From CAYPJE01 sp964410945 (GTDB taxonomy: Bacteria; Fidelibacterota; Marinisomatia; Marinisomatales; TCS56): a stretch of DNA of 64,000 nucleotides. The DNA is taken from contig CAYPJE010000001.1 of the NCBI GenBank assembly GCA_964410945.1, positions 124,001 to 188,000 on the forward strand, in the 5' to 3' direction. Of the stretch, positions 32,751-42,790 are shown piece by piece. Position 1 is the first letter of the stretch. Each line of letters opens with the position of its first letter. The translations under genes and the position numbers were made by a program. The notes beneath the pieces are model-generated. The model did no database searches and had not been told where the DNA came from. It was given only the letters and a program-made list of their open reading frames with translations.

Positions 32751-35630
32751 ATGCATAAAACCCACATTATCAAATTCAAGCGTCAACTGGCGGGCCGTAA
32801 CATGGGTGTGTTTTTTGGTCTGACGCTGGTGTTTTCTTTAGCCTGTTTCGGCTGGGCCGAGCCCAAAACGGTTAGTTTTGTAGATGGCACTTTCGATCTG
32901 GATCAGGATGGATTAAGCGAACTTTTAATGATTACCCACAACGATGAAGATGGTTCTGTCCTGGAATTTGTGGAAATTGATAAAGCTCGAGAACACCAGA
33001 TGGTCTGGTCTTTTGCCCCCGGTATGGACGCCAAGGCCGTTTTCACAGATGTTAAGCTGCTGGATCTGGATACCGATGGGATGCCGGAGCTGGTAGCCAC
33101 CCTGCAGCACTCCTTCAATGGCAGTGAGTTCAATCAGCCCTGGTTATTTATTTTCCGCTGGACCGGTGAAACATTCACGGCTGTGCCGTCTGTGATCGAA
33201 GATCCGCGCCTGGACGGAAAATTTGTTCGTCCGGGTAACTTAAGTTTCTGGAAACCAATTACCGATAAACCGGGCTGGATAACTGTTTCCATGGGCAGCC
33301 CCCTGCGTTCTATTTTGTTACTTGAGCTGGATACAAATGTTTTTCCCTGGAAATTGACGGGACGCGAATTACTGCAGCCGATATTGTTTAAAAATGGTTA
33401 TGGCCGCGTTTACACTATCGCCTTCACCAGCAACCAGCAGGAATTATTGGCTCTGGTCAGCCCGGAAGGTCAAAAATTAAATGCGGTGATTTATGATTTC
33501 GACAAAGTGCCCACCGAAGTCGCCTCCGCTGTCATTACCGGCGCTGAAATCATGCAGATTTTGGCTCCCGACCTGCAGACCATTGACTTGAATGTGGATG
33601 GTAACGAAGAAATACTGCTGCCCTTCTCCAATGGAATTGTAAAACAACTGGTTTATGAAGCTGATGAGATTACTCTCGAAGCAGTAAATATGGCGGGCGA
33701 TGAATTATTTGTATTACCGGACCCAGCTACCAGTGAGGATATTAACAACCTGGTAGTAACCCGCGTCGAGCAGGGATTATATAGCACGGTCGTGGCTGAA
33801 TCCGCTCCACCGGGTGTCGCTGATGTGATCGTTGAACCGGAACCGGTATTTGAACTGCCGCGCCTTCCCGAAGGTGTGTTTCCCATCGATACGGTTGTGC
33901 TTGGCGGAATGTATTCGAGCCCTGCCATTATCGATGAGCCCAGTGAGTTTTACAGCTTTCAGTGGCTGGAAGAACCACCGGAGGGCTGCTCCTTTAATCC
34001 TGAAAATTTTCAGATTGAGTGGGAGCCGGCGATAGAACAGTTGGGCGGCCATGTTCTGGCCTATAAACTGGAGTTTCGTTTAGGTGAAAAAGTAATTATG
34101 GTAGCTGAGAATGGTGGTTTTCGTCACCAGACTATCCCGGTATTGTCAGAGGAATTGGTGGAATACGGTCTCTGGGTTGCTGATTCGACCACCCTGGAAA
34201 GCGACGATATTTATTTTGATGACGATGATGGTATTCAATTTTACAGCGTCGCAGCCCTGATACCGGAGAAGCGCGATGATAACAGGTTCGTTTTCAGGGG
34301 TGTACCACCCTTTGGTTTGGCCACCATGGAATTTGACCATGATACAATGATCCCCAGCCTGATGCATAGCATCAGCGCCAATTTGTCTCATATAACGACC
34401 GATAAAAAAATTGAATTCTCCTATTCTTCAGCCACACCGATACCACAGGATATTACCACATTTCAGGTGACTCACGACATTGATAATAAATTGATGACCC
34501 TGGCCTTCAAGCCTGGAATCGAGGATATTCATCAATCCCTGCATCCGGAAGACCTGTTCTCTGAATTATACCAGTTTCCGGAGTATTTTTTCTCCGGATT
34601 CCCGGAAGGTACGGGGATCGATCTACTGGGTGATAAACTGCAATTTACTATCGCCGATGATGTCTTGCGGGATGATGCCCAATTATCATTTGTTGGTATT
34701 ACCAGCCCCACATCACCGGCCCATCTGTTGACTATGTATTTTAACCAGGGTGAATTACAGGCCGTGCGTGGTGAAATAAAAATTCAGCCGACCGGTGGTA
34801 AAAAAGTTATTACAGAATTTGACTTTGCCGGTAACTTCAATCCCATTCGTATCTCGGCCCAGCTTCGTCTGCCGGGGACACTGGCGATACCAAGCGGTGG
34901 CCCGGAAATAGTAGAACCGGTAGAGTTGGCGTTTGAACCACCTCCACCACGGCAAGCCAACCGGCGGACCGTGGATGAACAGGAAATTGGCACAACCGAT
35001 CATTCACTGGGATTTGCACCGGGGCAATATGTTAAAATATACAATGATCAGCATTTTGATTTAAGCCATGGGAATATGACCCTGGAGGGTTATATCAGAG
35101 TTGGATCGGAAATGAATTCAGAAGTAATAATTTCCAAAGAAGGCGATTTTAACCTCCAGCTGTCAGAACAGGGTGAATTGCAGTTCTGGACCGGACGAAC
35201 TGATAGCACCGGTGTCTTGCTAACCGGTTTTTCTCCGTTACCAGTGGATGAATGGGTGCATTTTGCTGCCGTTCAGGATTCCAATGGAATGCGCCTTTAC
35301 CAGGCTGGTACGCTGATCGCTGAAAACAACCAGGCCGGTCCGATTTATTATTCTACCTCCAGTATTGTCATGGGCAGCCGCGAATTTTTCACGGGCGGGT
35401 TAAATGAGATCAGATTATCTGACACGGCCCGTTATTTGAACAAATTTGATCCCGAAGAACGATTTTTAACTGATGATAACACCATCGGGCTTTGGCATTG
35501 TGATCGCGGTACCGGGCTGATGTTGTTTGATGCCAGCGGGTATGATATTACCGGTGAGCTGTTTGGTGTGCAATGGAACCTGCTTGAGGAAGCTACAACA
35601 GAGAGCGAAATTGAGGAACAACCGGAATAA
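32751..35630 (+). CDS. Large surface protein with FG-GAP-like N-terminus and LamG-like C-terminus
   Basis: A 959-residue exported protein; the first ATG is at 32751, with 32802 as an alternative start directly before the hydrophobic signal (GVFFGLTLVFSLACFGWA). Residues about 35-320 contain FG-GAP-like units (DLDQDGLSELLMI, DLDTDGMPELVAT, DLNVDGNEEILLP). A short He_PIG-like domain follows at about 370-440 (EFYSFQWLEEPPEGCSFNPE). Residues about 750-940 look like a LamG/concanavalin-type sandwich (GQYVKIYNDQHFDLSHGNMT, DEWVHFAAVQDSNGMRLY, GLNEIRLSDTARY). Carbohydrate or surface binding is the family norm. No sorting domain or anchor is seen at the C-terminus. It shares its N-terminal plan with the next gene, 24 bases downstream, and the two probably form an operon. 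Confidence 0.75.
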   Translation: MHKTHIIKFKRQLAGRNMGVFFGLTLVFSLACFGWAEPKTVSFVDGTFDLDQDGLSELLMITHNDEDGSVLEFVEIDKAREHQMVWSFAPGMDAKAVFTDVKLLDLDTDGMPELVATLQHSFNGSEFNQPWLFIFRWTGETFTAVPSVIEDPRLDGKFVRPGNLSFWKPITDKPGWITVSMGSPLRSILLLELDTNVFPWKLTGRELLQPILFKNGYGRVYTIAFTSNQQELLALVSPEGQKLNAVIYDFDKVPTEVASAVITGAEIMQILAPDLQTIDLNVDGNEEILLPFSNGIVKQLVYEADEITLEAVNMAGDELFVLPDPATSEDINNLVVTRVEQGLYSTVVAESAPPGVADVIVEPEPVFELPRLPEGVFPIDTVVLGGMYSSPAIIDEPSEFYSFQWLEEPPEGCSFNPENFQIEWEPAIEQLGGHVLAYKLEFRLGEKVIMVAENGGFRHQTIPVLSEELVEYGLWVADSTTLESDDIYFDDDDGIQFYSVAALIPEKRDDNRFVFRGVPPFGLATMEFDHDTMIPSLMHSISANLSHITTDKKIEFSYSSATPIPQDITTFQVTHDIDNKLMTLAFKPGIEDIHQSLHPEDLFSELYQFPEYFFSGFPEGTGIDLLGDKLQFTIADDVLRDDAQLSFVGITSPTSPAHLLTMYFNQGELQAVRGEIKIQPTGGKKVITEFDFAGNFNPIRISAQLRLPGTLAIPSGGPEIVEPVELAFEPPPPRQANRRTVDEQEIGTTDHSLGFAPGQYVKIYNDQHFDLSHGNMTLEGYIRVGSEMNSEVIISKEGDFNLQLSEQGELQFWTGRTDSTGVLLTGFSPLPVDEWVHFAAVQDSNGMRLYQAGTLIAENNQAGPIYYSTSSIVMGSREFFTGGLNEIRLSDTARYLNKFDPEERFLTDDNTIGLWHCDRGTGLMLFDASGYDITGELFGVQWNLLEEATTESEIEEQPE

Positions 35631-35654
35631 TCAGAGTTCAGAGTATAAGTTAAA

Positions 35655-38600
35655 ATGAGAATTATACTGTTACGTCTGCTTATAGCGTTTGCCGCCCCGG
35701 GGATCGTTTTACTGTCCGCCGAAGAATTACCCTGGCAAACAAATCGTGTGGTTGATCTGTTTGGCGTCTACGATATCAACAATAATTCCCAGGCCGAATA
35801 TTTTACTGTTCTTGAAAATGATCTTTCATTTACATCTTCCCTGGCAATCCAGCATGTCGAAATTGATACCGATGGATTCCAGACGGTATTGTGGGATATG
35901 TCTTTTCCGTCCGGCATACCTGCTGATTTCGTTGGCCTGGAACGGGTTGATTTCCAGGGTGATGGTGATAATGAACTGGTAATTCTTGCCAATGTGGCTG
36001 ATCCTAATACCAGCCAGCGGCGCCCGGTTATCTATGTCTATGCGCTGGCAGATAACACTTATGGCGATGAACCGGTAATCGTTTTTGATTTGTCTGCTGA
36101 ATGGGGGTATTTGCGCTGCAACAATATTCAGCCTTTTGACCGGGACGGCGACCAGAAAGAAGAATTGATAGTATCCCTTGGCAGCCCCCGGCGCAGCTTG
36201 GCTATTATCGACTATACTGATGATGGGAGCCTGGAGGTTATTGAAGAGCTGGCACCCCCCAGCCTGCAATCAGGTTCCGGTTTCATTTATTCGGCCGTTG
36301 TTGACTATGACCGCAACGGATATGATGATATTGTCGCTTTCTCACCAGAGGGAAATGTAATTAAAACATTGCCTTTATATAATAGTGCCGGGCAGCTGAA
36401 CGCTGGCGAGGTAGAGGAATTCGTCATTCCCGGGATCAGTGGCCTGCTGAACCATGCTATCCAAATCAGTGATTGGGACTCCGATGGTTTCAGGGATGTT
36501 TTACTGGCCTTTCGATCCGGACATTTACTGGCCCTGACAATGACTCCGCTGGGAATTCCAGTAGAAATGCTGGGTGTTGAAGCGGGACCCTTATCCGATC
36601 TGAATGTGGCTGACTTTACCCAGGATGATATACCCGATCTATTGCTGGTTTCCGGTGAAATGAATATGCTTACGGTGGTTTCGGGCAGCGATGAGCTGGT
36701 GGAGTATTTTACAATAGAAAGCGAGAATGAAGCCCAGATTTTTAATACTCTGCCGATCCTCTCACAGGGATTATATACCGGTACCATAATCGCCGCCAGT
36801 TGGGATGGTGCGGTATCTGATATTTTTATAAGTGATTTAGGTGCCGGTCCCATTGCAAAGATACAACCCACAACCAAGCAGGAGATTCCTTCATCAGTTC
36901 CCGCTGCCGATTTCGATATGATATCGGCCTTTCCGGAGATTGTCGCCCCGGAAGTGTCTGAACCGGATCTTCCGGCGCCTGAGATTCCAACCGGCGCAAT
37001 ACTGCCGGAAGGGGTGTTGCCACGCCATATTTTGACGGCCAGTCAATCATTCGCCTATACTATCCCGGAAACTGATATGCGGCAGTTTTACAGTTTTCGC
37101 TGGCTATCACCACCACCGAAAGGAATGTTTTTCCATTATGAGGGCCGTTCGATTCGCTGGATTCCCGGACCGAATCAACTGGGCGCTTACAAACTGGCCT
37201 ATCAGGTGGAGATGAAAATAGGGGAATCGGTTGACCTCGACAGCCTGGAACCGGATTCACTGGTTACCTACCAGGTCGTACCGGAGCTGGAAAGCTATGA
37301 TGAACGCTTGTGGATATATGTAAATGATCCTCCGCAGATCATTACCGAACCAGGGGAACTGGAATTTGTAACCAACCAGTTTTTCGAATATGCACCGGAA
37401 GTATATGACCGGAATACAGATTCCCAGATCCAGTTTTCACTGGAGTCGGCACCCCAGGGAATGTTAATTGATGAAAACGGAAAAATCACCTGGCAGACCG
37501 ATTCAACCAGCACCTCCGCCTACCCGGTGCGTCTGGTGGCCAGCGACGGTTTCGATCGTACCAGTCAGGAGTTCACCCTTTTTCCCCATGCTGGTGTGAC
37601 TATCATTTCAGAGGCCGATTCACTGGCTGCGGTAAACATTGAATACACCTATCAGGTTTCCGCCCGCAAGCCCGATATTGCCGTTCCATTGAAATTTGAC
37701 TTACCAAAGTCTCCGCTGGGAATGAATATCAGCAGTTCCGGGCTGATTACCTGGACCCCGACCCCCAATCAGATTGATTTCAATGATTTCACCATTGTTG
37801 TAATGCATGGAGTTGCCAGCGATACACAGGACGTCAGCGTGTTTGTTAATCATCCACCGATTGTGGAAGCTGCTCCGGCGGCAATGAATATGATCAGGCT
37901 GGGTGAAACATATGATTTCCAGATTCAGGTCAGTGATCCGAATAAATCGGATAATCTCCAATATACGGCCCTGATAATGCCGTCCGGGATGCGCATGGAC
38001 CCCTTTAACGGGCGCTTGCTGTGGGAACCTTCTGAGGATAATGTGGATTTTTCCCAGCTTCTGGTGGCGATCAGCGATGGTCGTGAAACGCGGATGGTTG
38101 AGAGTGAATTTTTTGTTAATGCGCCAGTTTCGATTGTATCCGTACCTCCGACAAAGGCCGAAGTCGGTGTACCTTTTAACTATCAGATTAACACCAGCGA
38201 TCTTAACCGGGGTAGCCTCCTGACATTCGATGAAATATGTGCGGTCGAGGACATAAATAATGTACGGATATACTCGGTAAATCTGTCTGACGATCTATAT
38301 AAAACTAATATCCAGCGTTATCTTGGCGAATGGGAAAGCCGTGAAGCCGTTTACCTGGATGAGGTGGTTCGCCGTGCCGATGGCTCGGTATCACGACTGG
38401 ATTTAAAACGTTATATCCATTCTGTATTCTATGAAAACGACCGGTTGATAGTAATCCTGCTTACCATTGATCAGCGCACGGTTTCGATCAAGGATGTGTT
38501 GTGGGAATTCTTTCAGGGTAATGAAGGTACCCCACCGCGGGTTGCAGTTGAGAGAGTGCCGACAGTCAGATATACACTGCAGGAATTTCCCGATGGAATG

Positions 38601-39350
38601 TCGATCGATGAATTAACCGGTAAAATTACCTGGACACCACAGAACGACCAGGCCGATACATTTCCGGTTGAATTAACCGTTTCTGACGGCTATCTCTACG
38701 ATGAGCAGTCATTTGAAATATATGTCAACCATCCCCCGGCAATCGTTTCCAAGCCTGAACGGAATGCCATGGCCGGCGAGCTGTATAAATACCAGATCAT
38801 TACCGAGGATCGAAATCAGACCGCCGAATTGCGCTATTCCCTGGAAAAGGGTCCGCGCGGTATGCAGATCAGTCGCCGTGGTAAGGTGGTCTGGACACCT
38901 CAACCATCGCAGATCAATCACCATAATTTTACAGTAAAGGTCTCCGATGGTTACCGTGAAGACGTTCAGACCAACCAGGTCTATGTAAATATTAAACCCA
39001 GCATTCTGTCAACACCCAAGCCGGTGGCTCTCACCGGTTATGAATACCGCTACAAACTGGTGGTCGAAGATTTGAACAAGGATCGGATATCTTTCCGGCC
39101 TCTGAAAATACCGAAATATGCTCAGTTCAATCCCCGGACCGGGTTGTTGACCTGGAAACCGAAAAGCGTCCAGAAAGGCATCAATGATGTAATTATAATG
39201 GCCGTTGATGAGCGCGGTGCCACGACCTCACACGAATTCCAGATTCATGTTTTTGAGGATCCCAGCCACCGCCAGATGATGAGTACCGGCTGGCCGCTGC
39301 TATTGACCTTTGTCGGGGTTATGTTCGCCTGGGGCGTAGCCCAGTTCTGA
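35655..39350 (+). CDS. Giant surface protein with FG-GAP-like units, Ig-like (He_PIG) repeats and C-terminal anchor
   Basis: 1231 residues. A signal peptide covers about 1-22. Residues about 30-400 have FG-GAP-like units (DINNNSQAEYFTV, DFQGDGDNELVIL, DRDGDQKEELIVS, DYDRNGYDDIVAF). From about 460 onward, six or so Ig-like putative-Ig repeats carry the signature of a GM--D--G-ITWTP strand (GMLIDENGKITWQT, GMNISSSGLITWTP, GMRMDPFNGRLLWEP, GMSIDELTGKITWTP, GMQISRRGKVVWTP, AQFNPRTGLLTWKP). One repeat is interrupted by a charged insert of about 120 residues (VYLDEVVRRADGSV region). The last 20 residues are a hydrophobic helix (PLLLTFVGVMFAWGVAQF), probably a membrane anchor, with no basic tail. 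The stop lies directly against the convergent lpxK stop. Confidence 0.78.
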   Translation: MRIILLRLLIAFAAPGIVLLSAEELPWQTNRVVDLFGVYDINNNSQAEYFTVLENDLSFTSSLAIQHVEIDTDGFQTVLWDMSFPSGIPADFVGLERVDFQGDGDNELVILANVADPNTSQRRPVIYVYALADNTYGDEPVIVFDLSAEWGYLRCNNIQPFDRDGDQKEELIVSLGSPRRSLAIIDYTDDGSLEVIEELAPPSLQSGSGFIYSAVVDYDRNGYDDIVAFSPEGNVIKTLPLYNSAGQLNAGEVEEFVIPGISGLLNHAIQISDWDSDGFRDVLLAFRSGHLLALTMTPLGIPVEMLGVEAGPLSDLNVADFTQDDIPDLLLVSGEMNMLTVVSGSDELVEYFTIESENEAQIFNTLPILSQGLYTGTIIAASWDGAVSDIFISDLGAGPIAKIQPTTKQEIPSSVPAADFDMISAFPEIVAPEVSEPDLPAPEIPTGAILPEGVLPRHILTASQSFAYTIPETDMRQFYSFRWLSPPPKGMFFHYEGRSIRWIPGPNQLGAYKLAYQVEMKIGESVDLDSLEPDSLVTYQVVPELESYDERLWIYVNDPPQIITEPGELEFVTNQFFEYAPEVYDRNTDSQIQFSLESAPQGMLIDENGKITWQTDSTSTSAYPVRLVASDGFDRTSQEFTLFPHAGVTIISEADSLAAVNIEYTYQVSARKPDIAVPLKFDLPKSPLGMNISSSGLITWTPTPNQIDFNDFTIVVMHGVASDTQDVSVFVNHPPIVEAAPAAMNMIRLGETYDFQIQVSDPNKSDNLQYTALIMPSGMRMDPFNGRLLWEPSEDNVDFSQLLVAISDGRETRMVESEFFVNAPVSIVSVPPTKAEVGVPFNYQINTSDLNRGSLLTFDEICAVEDINNVRIYSVNLSDDLYKTNIQRYLGEWESREAVYLDEVVRRADGSVSRLDLKRYIHSVFYENDRLIVILLTIDQRTVSIKDVLWEFFQGNEGTPPRVAVERVPTVRYTLQEFPDGMSIDELTGKITWTPQNDQADTFPVELTVSDGYLYDEQSFEIYVNHPPAIVSKPERNAMAGELYKYQIITEDRNQTAELRYSLEKGPRGMQISRRGKVVWTPQPSQINHHNFTVKVSDGYREDVQTNQVYVNIKPSILSTPKPVALTGYEYRYKLVVEDLNKDRISFRPLKIPKYAQFNPRTGLLTWKPKSVQKGINDVIIMAVDERGATTSHEFQIHVFEDPSHRQMMSTGWPLLLTFVGVMFAWGVAQF

Positions 39351-40415
39351 TTATTTATTAATCTGATTTACCAGCCTGAGCAGGGCCGCCTCACCACCGG
39401 CACTGGGTGAGAATGCGATTCGCAGGGCGTACAGTTCCACCGGCAGTTGATCCTTGGTGCCAATCAGTTTTACTAAATCCTTTTCAGTGGTTACTATACA
39501 ATCACACCCATTTTTCCTTACCGCCTGATTGATCCGTTTATAATCTTTAACTGAATAGGAGTGGTGGTCCGCGAAACGAAGATGATGGCAAAAATCGATA
39601 CCGGCCGATTTCAGGGTTCGCTCAAAACCATCAGGATCACCCACAGCCGATAGGGCCAATACTGTCTTTTGAGCCAGGCTCTCGCTGGTAATAATATTAT
39701 CACGGCTGGCCAGCTCAGGATCAATACTGAGCATACTGAGATAGTTTTTTACCGGCAGGCGGTTGATTTTGCTTTTAAGGCTGGTTGGTGGTTTTGCCAG
39801 GTTGGTTTTGGTCCAGAAGATCAAATCAGCCCGCCGCAAATGAAACAAAGGTTCGCGGAGACGGCCGTAGGGAAACAGTTTGGTATCACGCACACTTTCC
39901 TGGGCATTGATTAAAACAACATCGATATCGCGCTCCAGTTGTCGATGCTGGAAGGCATCGTCAAGGATGATGATATCAGGATTATATCTTTGCACCAGAC
40001 TGACACCACCCCGATAACGGTTTTCATCAACCATAATCGGAATACCTGATAACTGCAGAGCCATCAGGTAGGGCTCATCGCCTACGGTGTTCCAGTCACT
40101 GGGGCAGGATTGACCATCACTGACTAAAACAGTACCAGACGTTGTGCGCTGGTACCCCCGGCTGAGCACCGCAACCCGGAAGCCATTGGTTTGAAGAAGC
40201 CGGGCCAGATAGATAACGGCCGGTGTTTTGCCAGTGCCTCCCAATGATAAATTTCCGACACTGATTACGATACAGGGTAATCGGCGGGAAACGAAAAAAC
40301 CTACCCGGTAGAAAAAATTTCTCCAGAATATTACGCCCCAGTACAGCAAGGCCAGGGGAAACAACAGGTATCGCAGCCAGAGATAACTGTACAGCTTAGT
40401 TGTTGCAGCGCGCAT
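39351..40415 (-). CDS. lpxK: Tetraacyldisaccharide 4'-kinase
   Basis: Phosphorylates the lipid A precursor at the 4' position on the inner membrane. The 354 residues contain an N-terminal membrane-associated helix (YLWLRYLLFPLALLYWGVIF) and the LpxK Walker A loop VGNLSLGGTGKTP at about 52-64. Later motifs are VLSRGYQRTT, VGDEPYLMA, LDDAFQHRQLERD and the VTTEKDLVKL segment. It overlaps the next upstream gene by 20 bases and is the last gene of the lipid A block. Confidence 0.94.
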   Translation of the reverse strand: MRAATTKLYSYLWLRYLLFPLALLYWGVIFWRNFFYRVGFFVSRRLPCIVISVGNLSLGGTGKTPAVIYLARLLQTNGFRVAVLSRGYQRTTSGTVLVSDGQSCPSDWNTVGDEPYLMALQLSGIPIMVDENRYRGGVSLVQRYNPDIIILDDAFQHRQLERDIDVVLINAQESVRDTKLFPYGRLREPLFHLRRADLIFWTKTNLAKPPTSLKSKINRLPVKNYLSMLSIDPELASRDNIITSESLAQKTVLALSAVGDPDGFERTLKSAGIDFCHHLRFADHHSYSVKDYKRINQAVRKNGCDCIVTTEKDLVKLIGTKDQLPVELYALRIAFSPSAGGEAALLRLVNQINK

Positions 40416-41058
40416 CGACCTCTTTTTCCAGTTTATTCAGTGTGTTAGTAATCTGGGTGGCGCAATCCTCGTAAGGCATATCACGGGTGAATTCAATTGG
40501 TTTACCGAATATTATTTCCGTCCGGGCGAAGGCTTTGGCTACAATAAAGGTATCCCAATTGGTAAAACCACGAAAACGGGTGGAGTGGCTGGCGACAGGG
40601 ATAATGACTGCTCCGGTGGATTGGGCGGCACGGATTACACCCGGCTTGGGTATTTTAACCGGTCCTTTGGGGCCGTCTGGTGTAATAAACAATAATGTAC
40701 CGGAGTTTTTCAGGGTTTTCAGTATCTCCTGGTAGGCTTCGTGTCCACGCTCTGAGCTTGATCCCCTGACAAAACGCCAGCCGATCTTGCGGCCGATCCG
40801 TGAAATAATTTCAGCATCGCGGTGGGTGCCGGCCAGGGCGTAGTAGCCATTACCGGCCAGATACATAAAGGGGGCCAGCAACCGGCCATGCCAGACCGCC
40901 AGGATGACTGACTTACCCTCAGCCAGGACAGATTTATAATTATCTGTGCCCTCAACCCGGTAGCGATTGGTAAAATAGATAAAACGGATCGCCAGTCCCC
41001 CCAGGATGGTACTGAGCTTCATTCCCGGTTTAAACTTAAATTTCCTCTTTTTTTTCAT
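40396..41058 (-). CDS. DUF374 lysophospholipid acyltransferase-family protein
   Basis: A 220-residue protein of the DUF374 family, related to LPLAT acyltransferases. Visible blocks are VILAVWHGRLLAPFMYL (catalytic-type His), ALAGTHRDAEIISRIGRKIG, WRFVRGSSSERG, LLFITPDGPKGP and GVIRAAQSTGAVIIPVA. The family is often found beside lpxB, lpxK or waaA and is presumed to act in lipid A or membrane lipid acylation. It overlaps lpxB by four bases and lpxK by 20, so the three are translationally linked. The exact acyl donor and acceptor are unknown. Confidence 0.88.
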   Translation of the reverse strand: MKKKRKFKFKPGMKLSTILGGLAIRFIYFTNRYRVEGTDNYKSVLAEGKSVILAVWHGRLLAPFMYLAGNGYYALAGTHRDAEIISRIGRKIGWRFVRGSSSERGHEAYQEILKTLKNSGTLLFITPDGPKGPVKIPKPGVIRAAQSTGAVIIPVASHSTRFRGFTNWDTFIVAKAFARTEIIFGKPIEFTRDMPYEDCATQITNTLNKLEKEVDARCNN

Positions 41059-42188
41059 TTAGCGGTCCGTTTTAAGATCTCCCCGGCCGCCCGGTCATAA
41101 GCACCCGGCTTGCCGAGGGCCAATCTGACGTGTCTGTAATTTTCCAGCATTTTTTCACGTTCGTTCCCATCGGCCATTATTACTTCCAGGGCGGAAGTCA
41201 GCCTTTCGATAGTCATGTCATTTTGAAGCAGCTCGGACACAACCGGCTGATCGGCAATCAAATTCACCATTGAAACATATTTCAGCTTAACCAGGCGACG
41301 GGCCAGCCAGTAACTGGGTGACGATAACCGATAAGCAACAACGGCTGGTATATTATAAACGGCTGCCTCAAGGGTGGCGGTTCCGGAGGCGATCAGGGCG
41401 GTGTGCCCGTAGCGCAGTGCCAGCTGTGGTTCATCGCTTTCAAACAGAACTTCCGGTGGCCGGGGATCGATGACCACACCTGGAGCGTGTCCAACAATAA
41501 TTTTCAGGTTGGGAAATTTCGCATTCAACAAGCGGGCTGTGCCGAGAAAACTGGTCCAGTGACGATCTATTTCCTGCTGGCGGCTGCCGGGAAATAAAAC
41601 CAGCAGTTTATCGTCCGCCTTAATTCCATGTTTATCGAAAAATTCTTCCCTGGATAGAGATGCAGAAACAGGATCGGCAAAGGGATGCCCGAAAAACCCG
41701 GTTTCTACTCCACGGTTATCAAACCAGTCCTTTTCAAATGGAAAAATTGACAGCGCCTGATCAATGTGGCGCTGAATGGTTTTGATCCTGTTTTCTTTCC
41801 AGGCCCAGACCTGCGGCAAAATGAAATAGGTTATTGGTATCCCTGCTGATTTCAGGCGGCGGGCCAGTCGTAAATTAAAGCCGGGATAATCAATCAGAAT
41901 GATACGCAGCGGTTGCAGCGTCCTGATTCTGGCTACAGTATCCTTCATTACCCGGCGAAAATAAAACAAGTGCCGGATTACTTCCGAGAAACCCATTACA
42001 GCCAGGTTTTCGACTCGCTCAATGATTTCCACTCCGGCGGCTTCCATCTGCTTCCCGCCATGGCCGACGAAGCACAGATCAGGCTTCCGGGCTTTCAGGG
42101 CTTCCACCAGCTTTGCACCGTGGAGATCACCGGATTCTTCACCGGCGATTATAAAGATGATCTGTTTTTCAGGGGATTCGGTCGCCAA
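41055..42188 (-). CDS. lpxB: Lipid-A-disaccharide synthase
   Basis: LpxB (GT19) joins lipid X and UDP-diacylglucosamine. The 377 residues begin with the hallmark IIAGEESGDLHGAKLV. They continue with VGHGGKQMEAAGVE, a central DYPGFNLRLARRLK, PQVWAWKENRIK, the LLVLFPGSRQQEIDRHW segment and the donor-site region LIASGTATLEAAVYNIPAVVAYR. It overlaps the DUF374 gene by four bases. Confidence 0.95.
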   Translation of the reverse strand: MATESPEKQIIFIIAGEESGDLHGAKLVEALKARKPDLCFVGHGGKQMEAAGVEIIERVENLAVMGFSEVIRHLFYFRRVMKDTVARIRTLQPLRIILIDYPGFNLRLARRLKSAGIPITYFILPQVWAWKENRIKTIQRHIDQALSIFPFEKDWFDNRGVETGFFGHPFADPVSASLSREEFFDKHGIKADDKLLVLFPGSRQQEIDRHWTSFLGTARLLNAKFPNLKIIVGHAPGVVIDPRPPEVLFESDEPQLALRYGHTALIASGTATLEAAVYNIPAVVAYRLSSPSYWLARRLVKLKYVSMVNLIADQPVVSELLQNDMTIERLTSALEVIMADGNEREKMLENYRHVRLALGKPGAYDRAAGEILKRTAK

Positions 42189-42214
42189 AATGTTATCTGG
42201 GTTACCTTATTCGA

Positions 42215-42790
42215 TCAGGATAATACAGACCGCAGAATAATGATTACCATTATTACGGCAATATTCTGCAAAGTTCGCTTCTCAATTTTCAGGGTGGCTT
42301 TAATTGTTTTTGGCTGGCGGTCATCATCGCCGGCCCAGGCTTTTAAACGAGGCAACAGGCGCGGGACGTTTATACAATAATTTTCATATTCCTTACCGAA
42401 TTTAGTGCGCAGGGTTTCCTCTTCCAGGGAAACGATAAGGGAATACTGAATTACGAAAAATCCCCATGTTATTGCCATCATCAGCGGGACCGAGGGAGCA
42501 CCGGCAAACAATACAATCCCTGTGTATAAAAACATATTCCCGATGTACAGGGGATTCCGTACACGGGCAAACGGGCCGGAGGTGCACAGGGCCGAAGCAC
42601 CTACTTTCACTGTTCTGGTGGCACCGCCGGCATAGCGGTTGGCATGAATGCGGATCGATTCACCGAGTGTTATAAAGATTAGCCCGGTGATAATACCGGC
42701 CATTGTCGGGCGGGCGAAATAGATTACCATCAATACCAGCGGAATCGGGGTATAACTGCGATATTTGAAAAAGAATTGGCCCAGACTCAT
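42215..42790 (-). CDS. Isoprenylcysteine/phospholipid methyltransferase-like membrane protein
   Basis: A 191-residue integral membrane protein of the ICMT/PEMT type. It has four or five membrane segments, then the SAM-binding-like block GPFARVRNPLYIGNMFLYTG and a C-terminal EEETLRTKFGKEYENYC matching the EExxLxxxFGxxYxxY motif of this superfamily. The substrate is unknown; bacterial members methylate lipids or small molecules, and its place among lipid A genes hints at an envelope lipid. It starts within one base of the oxidoreductase stop (ATG overlapping the stop), so it belongs to the same transcription unit. Confidence 0.85.
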   Translation of the reverse strand: MSLGQFFFKYRSYTPIPLVLMVIYFARPTMAGIITGLIFITLGESIRIHANRYAGGATRTVKVGASALCTSGPFARVRNPLYIGNMFLYTGIVLFAGAPSVPLMMAITWGFFVIQYSLIVSLEEETLRTKFGKEYENYCINVPRLLPRLKAWAGDDDRQPKTIKATLKIEKRTLQNIAVIMVIIILRSVLS

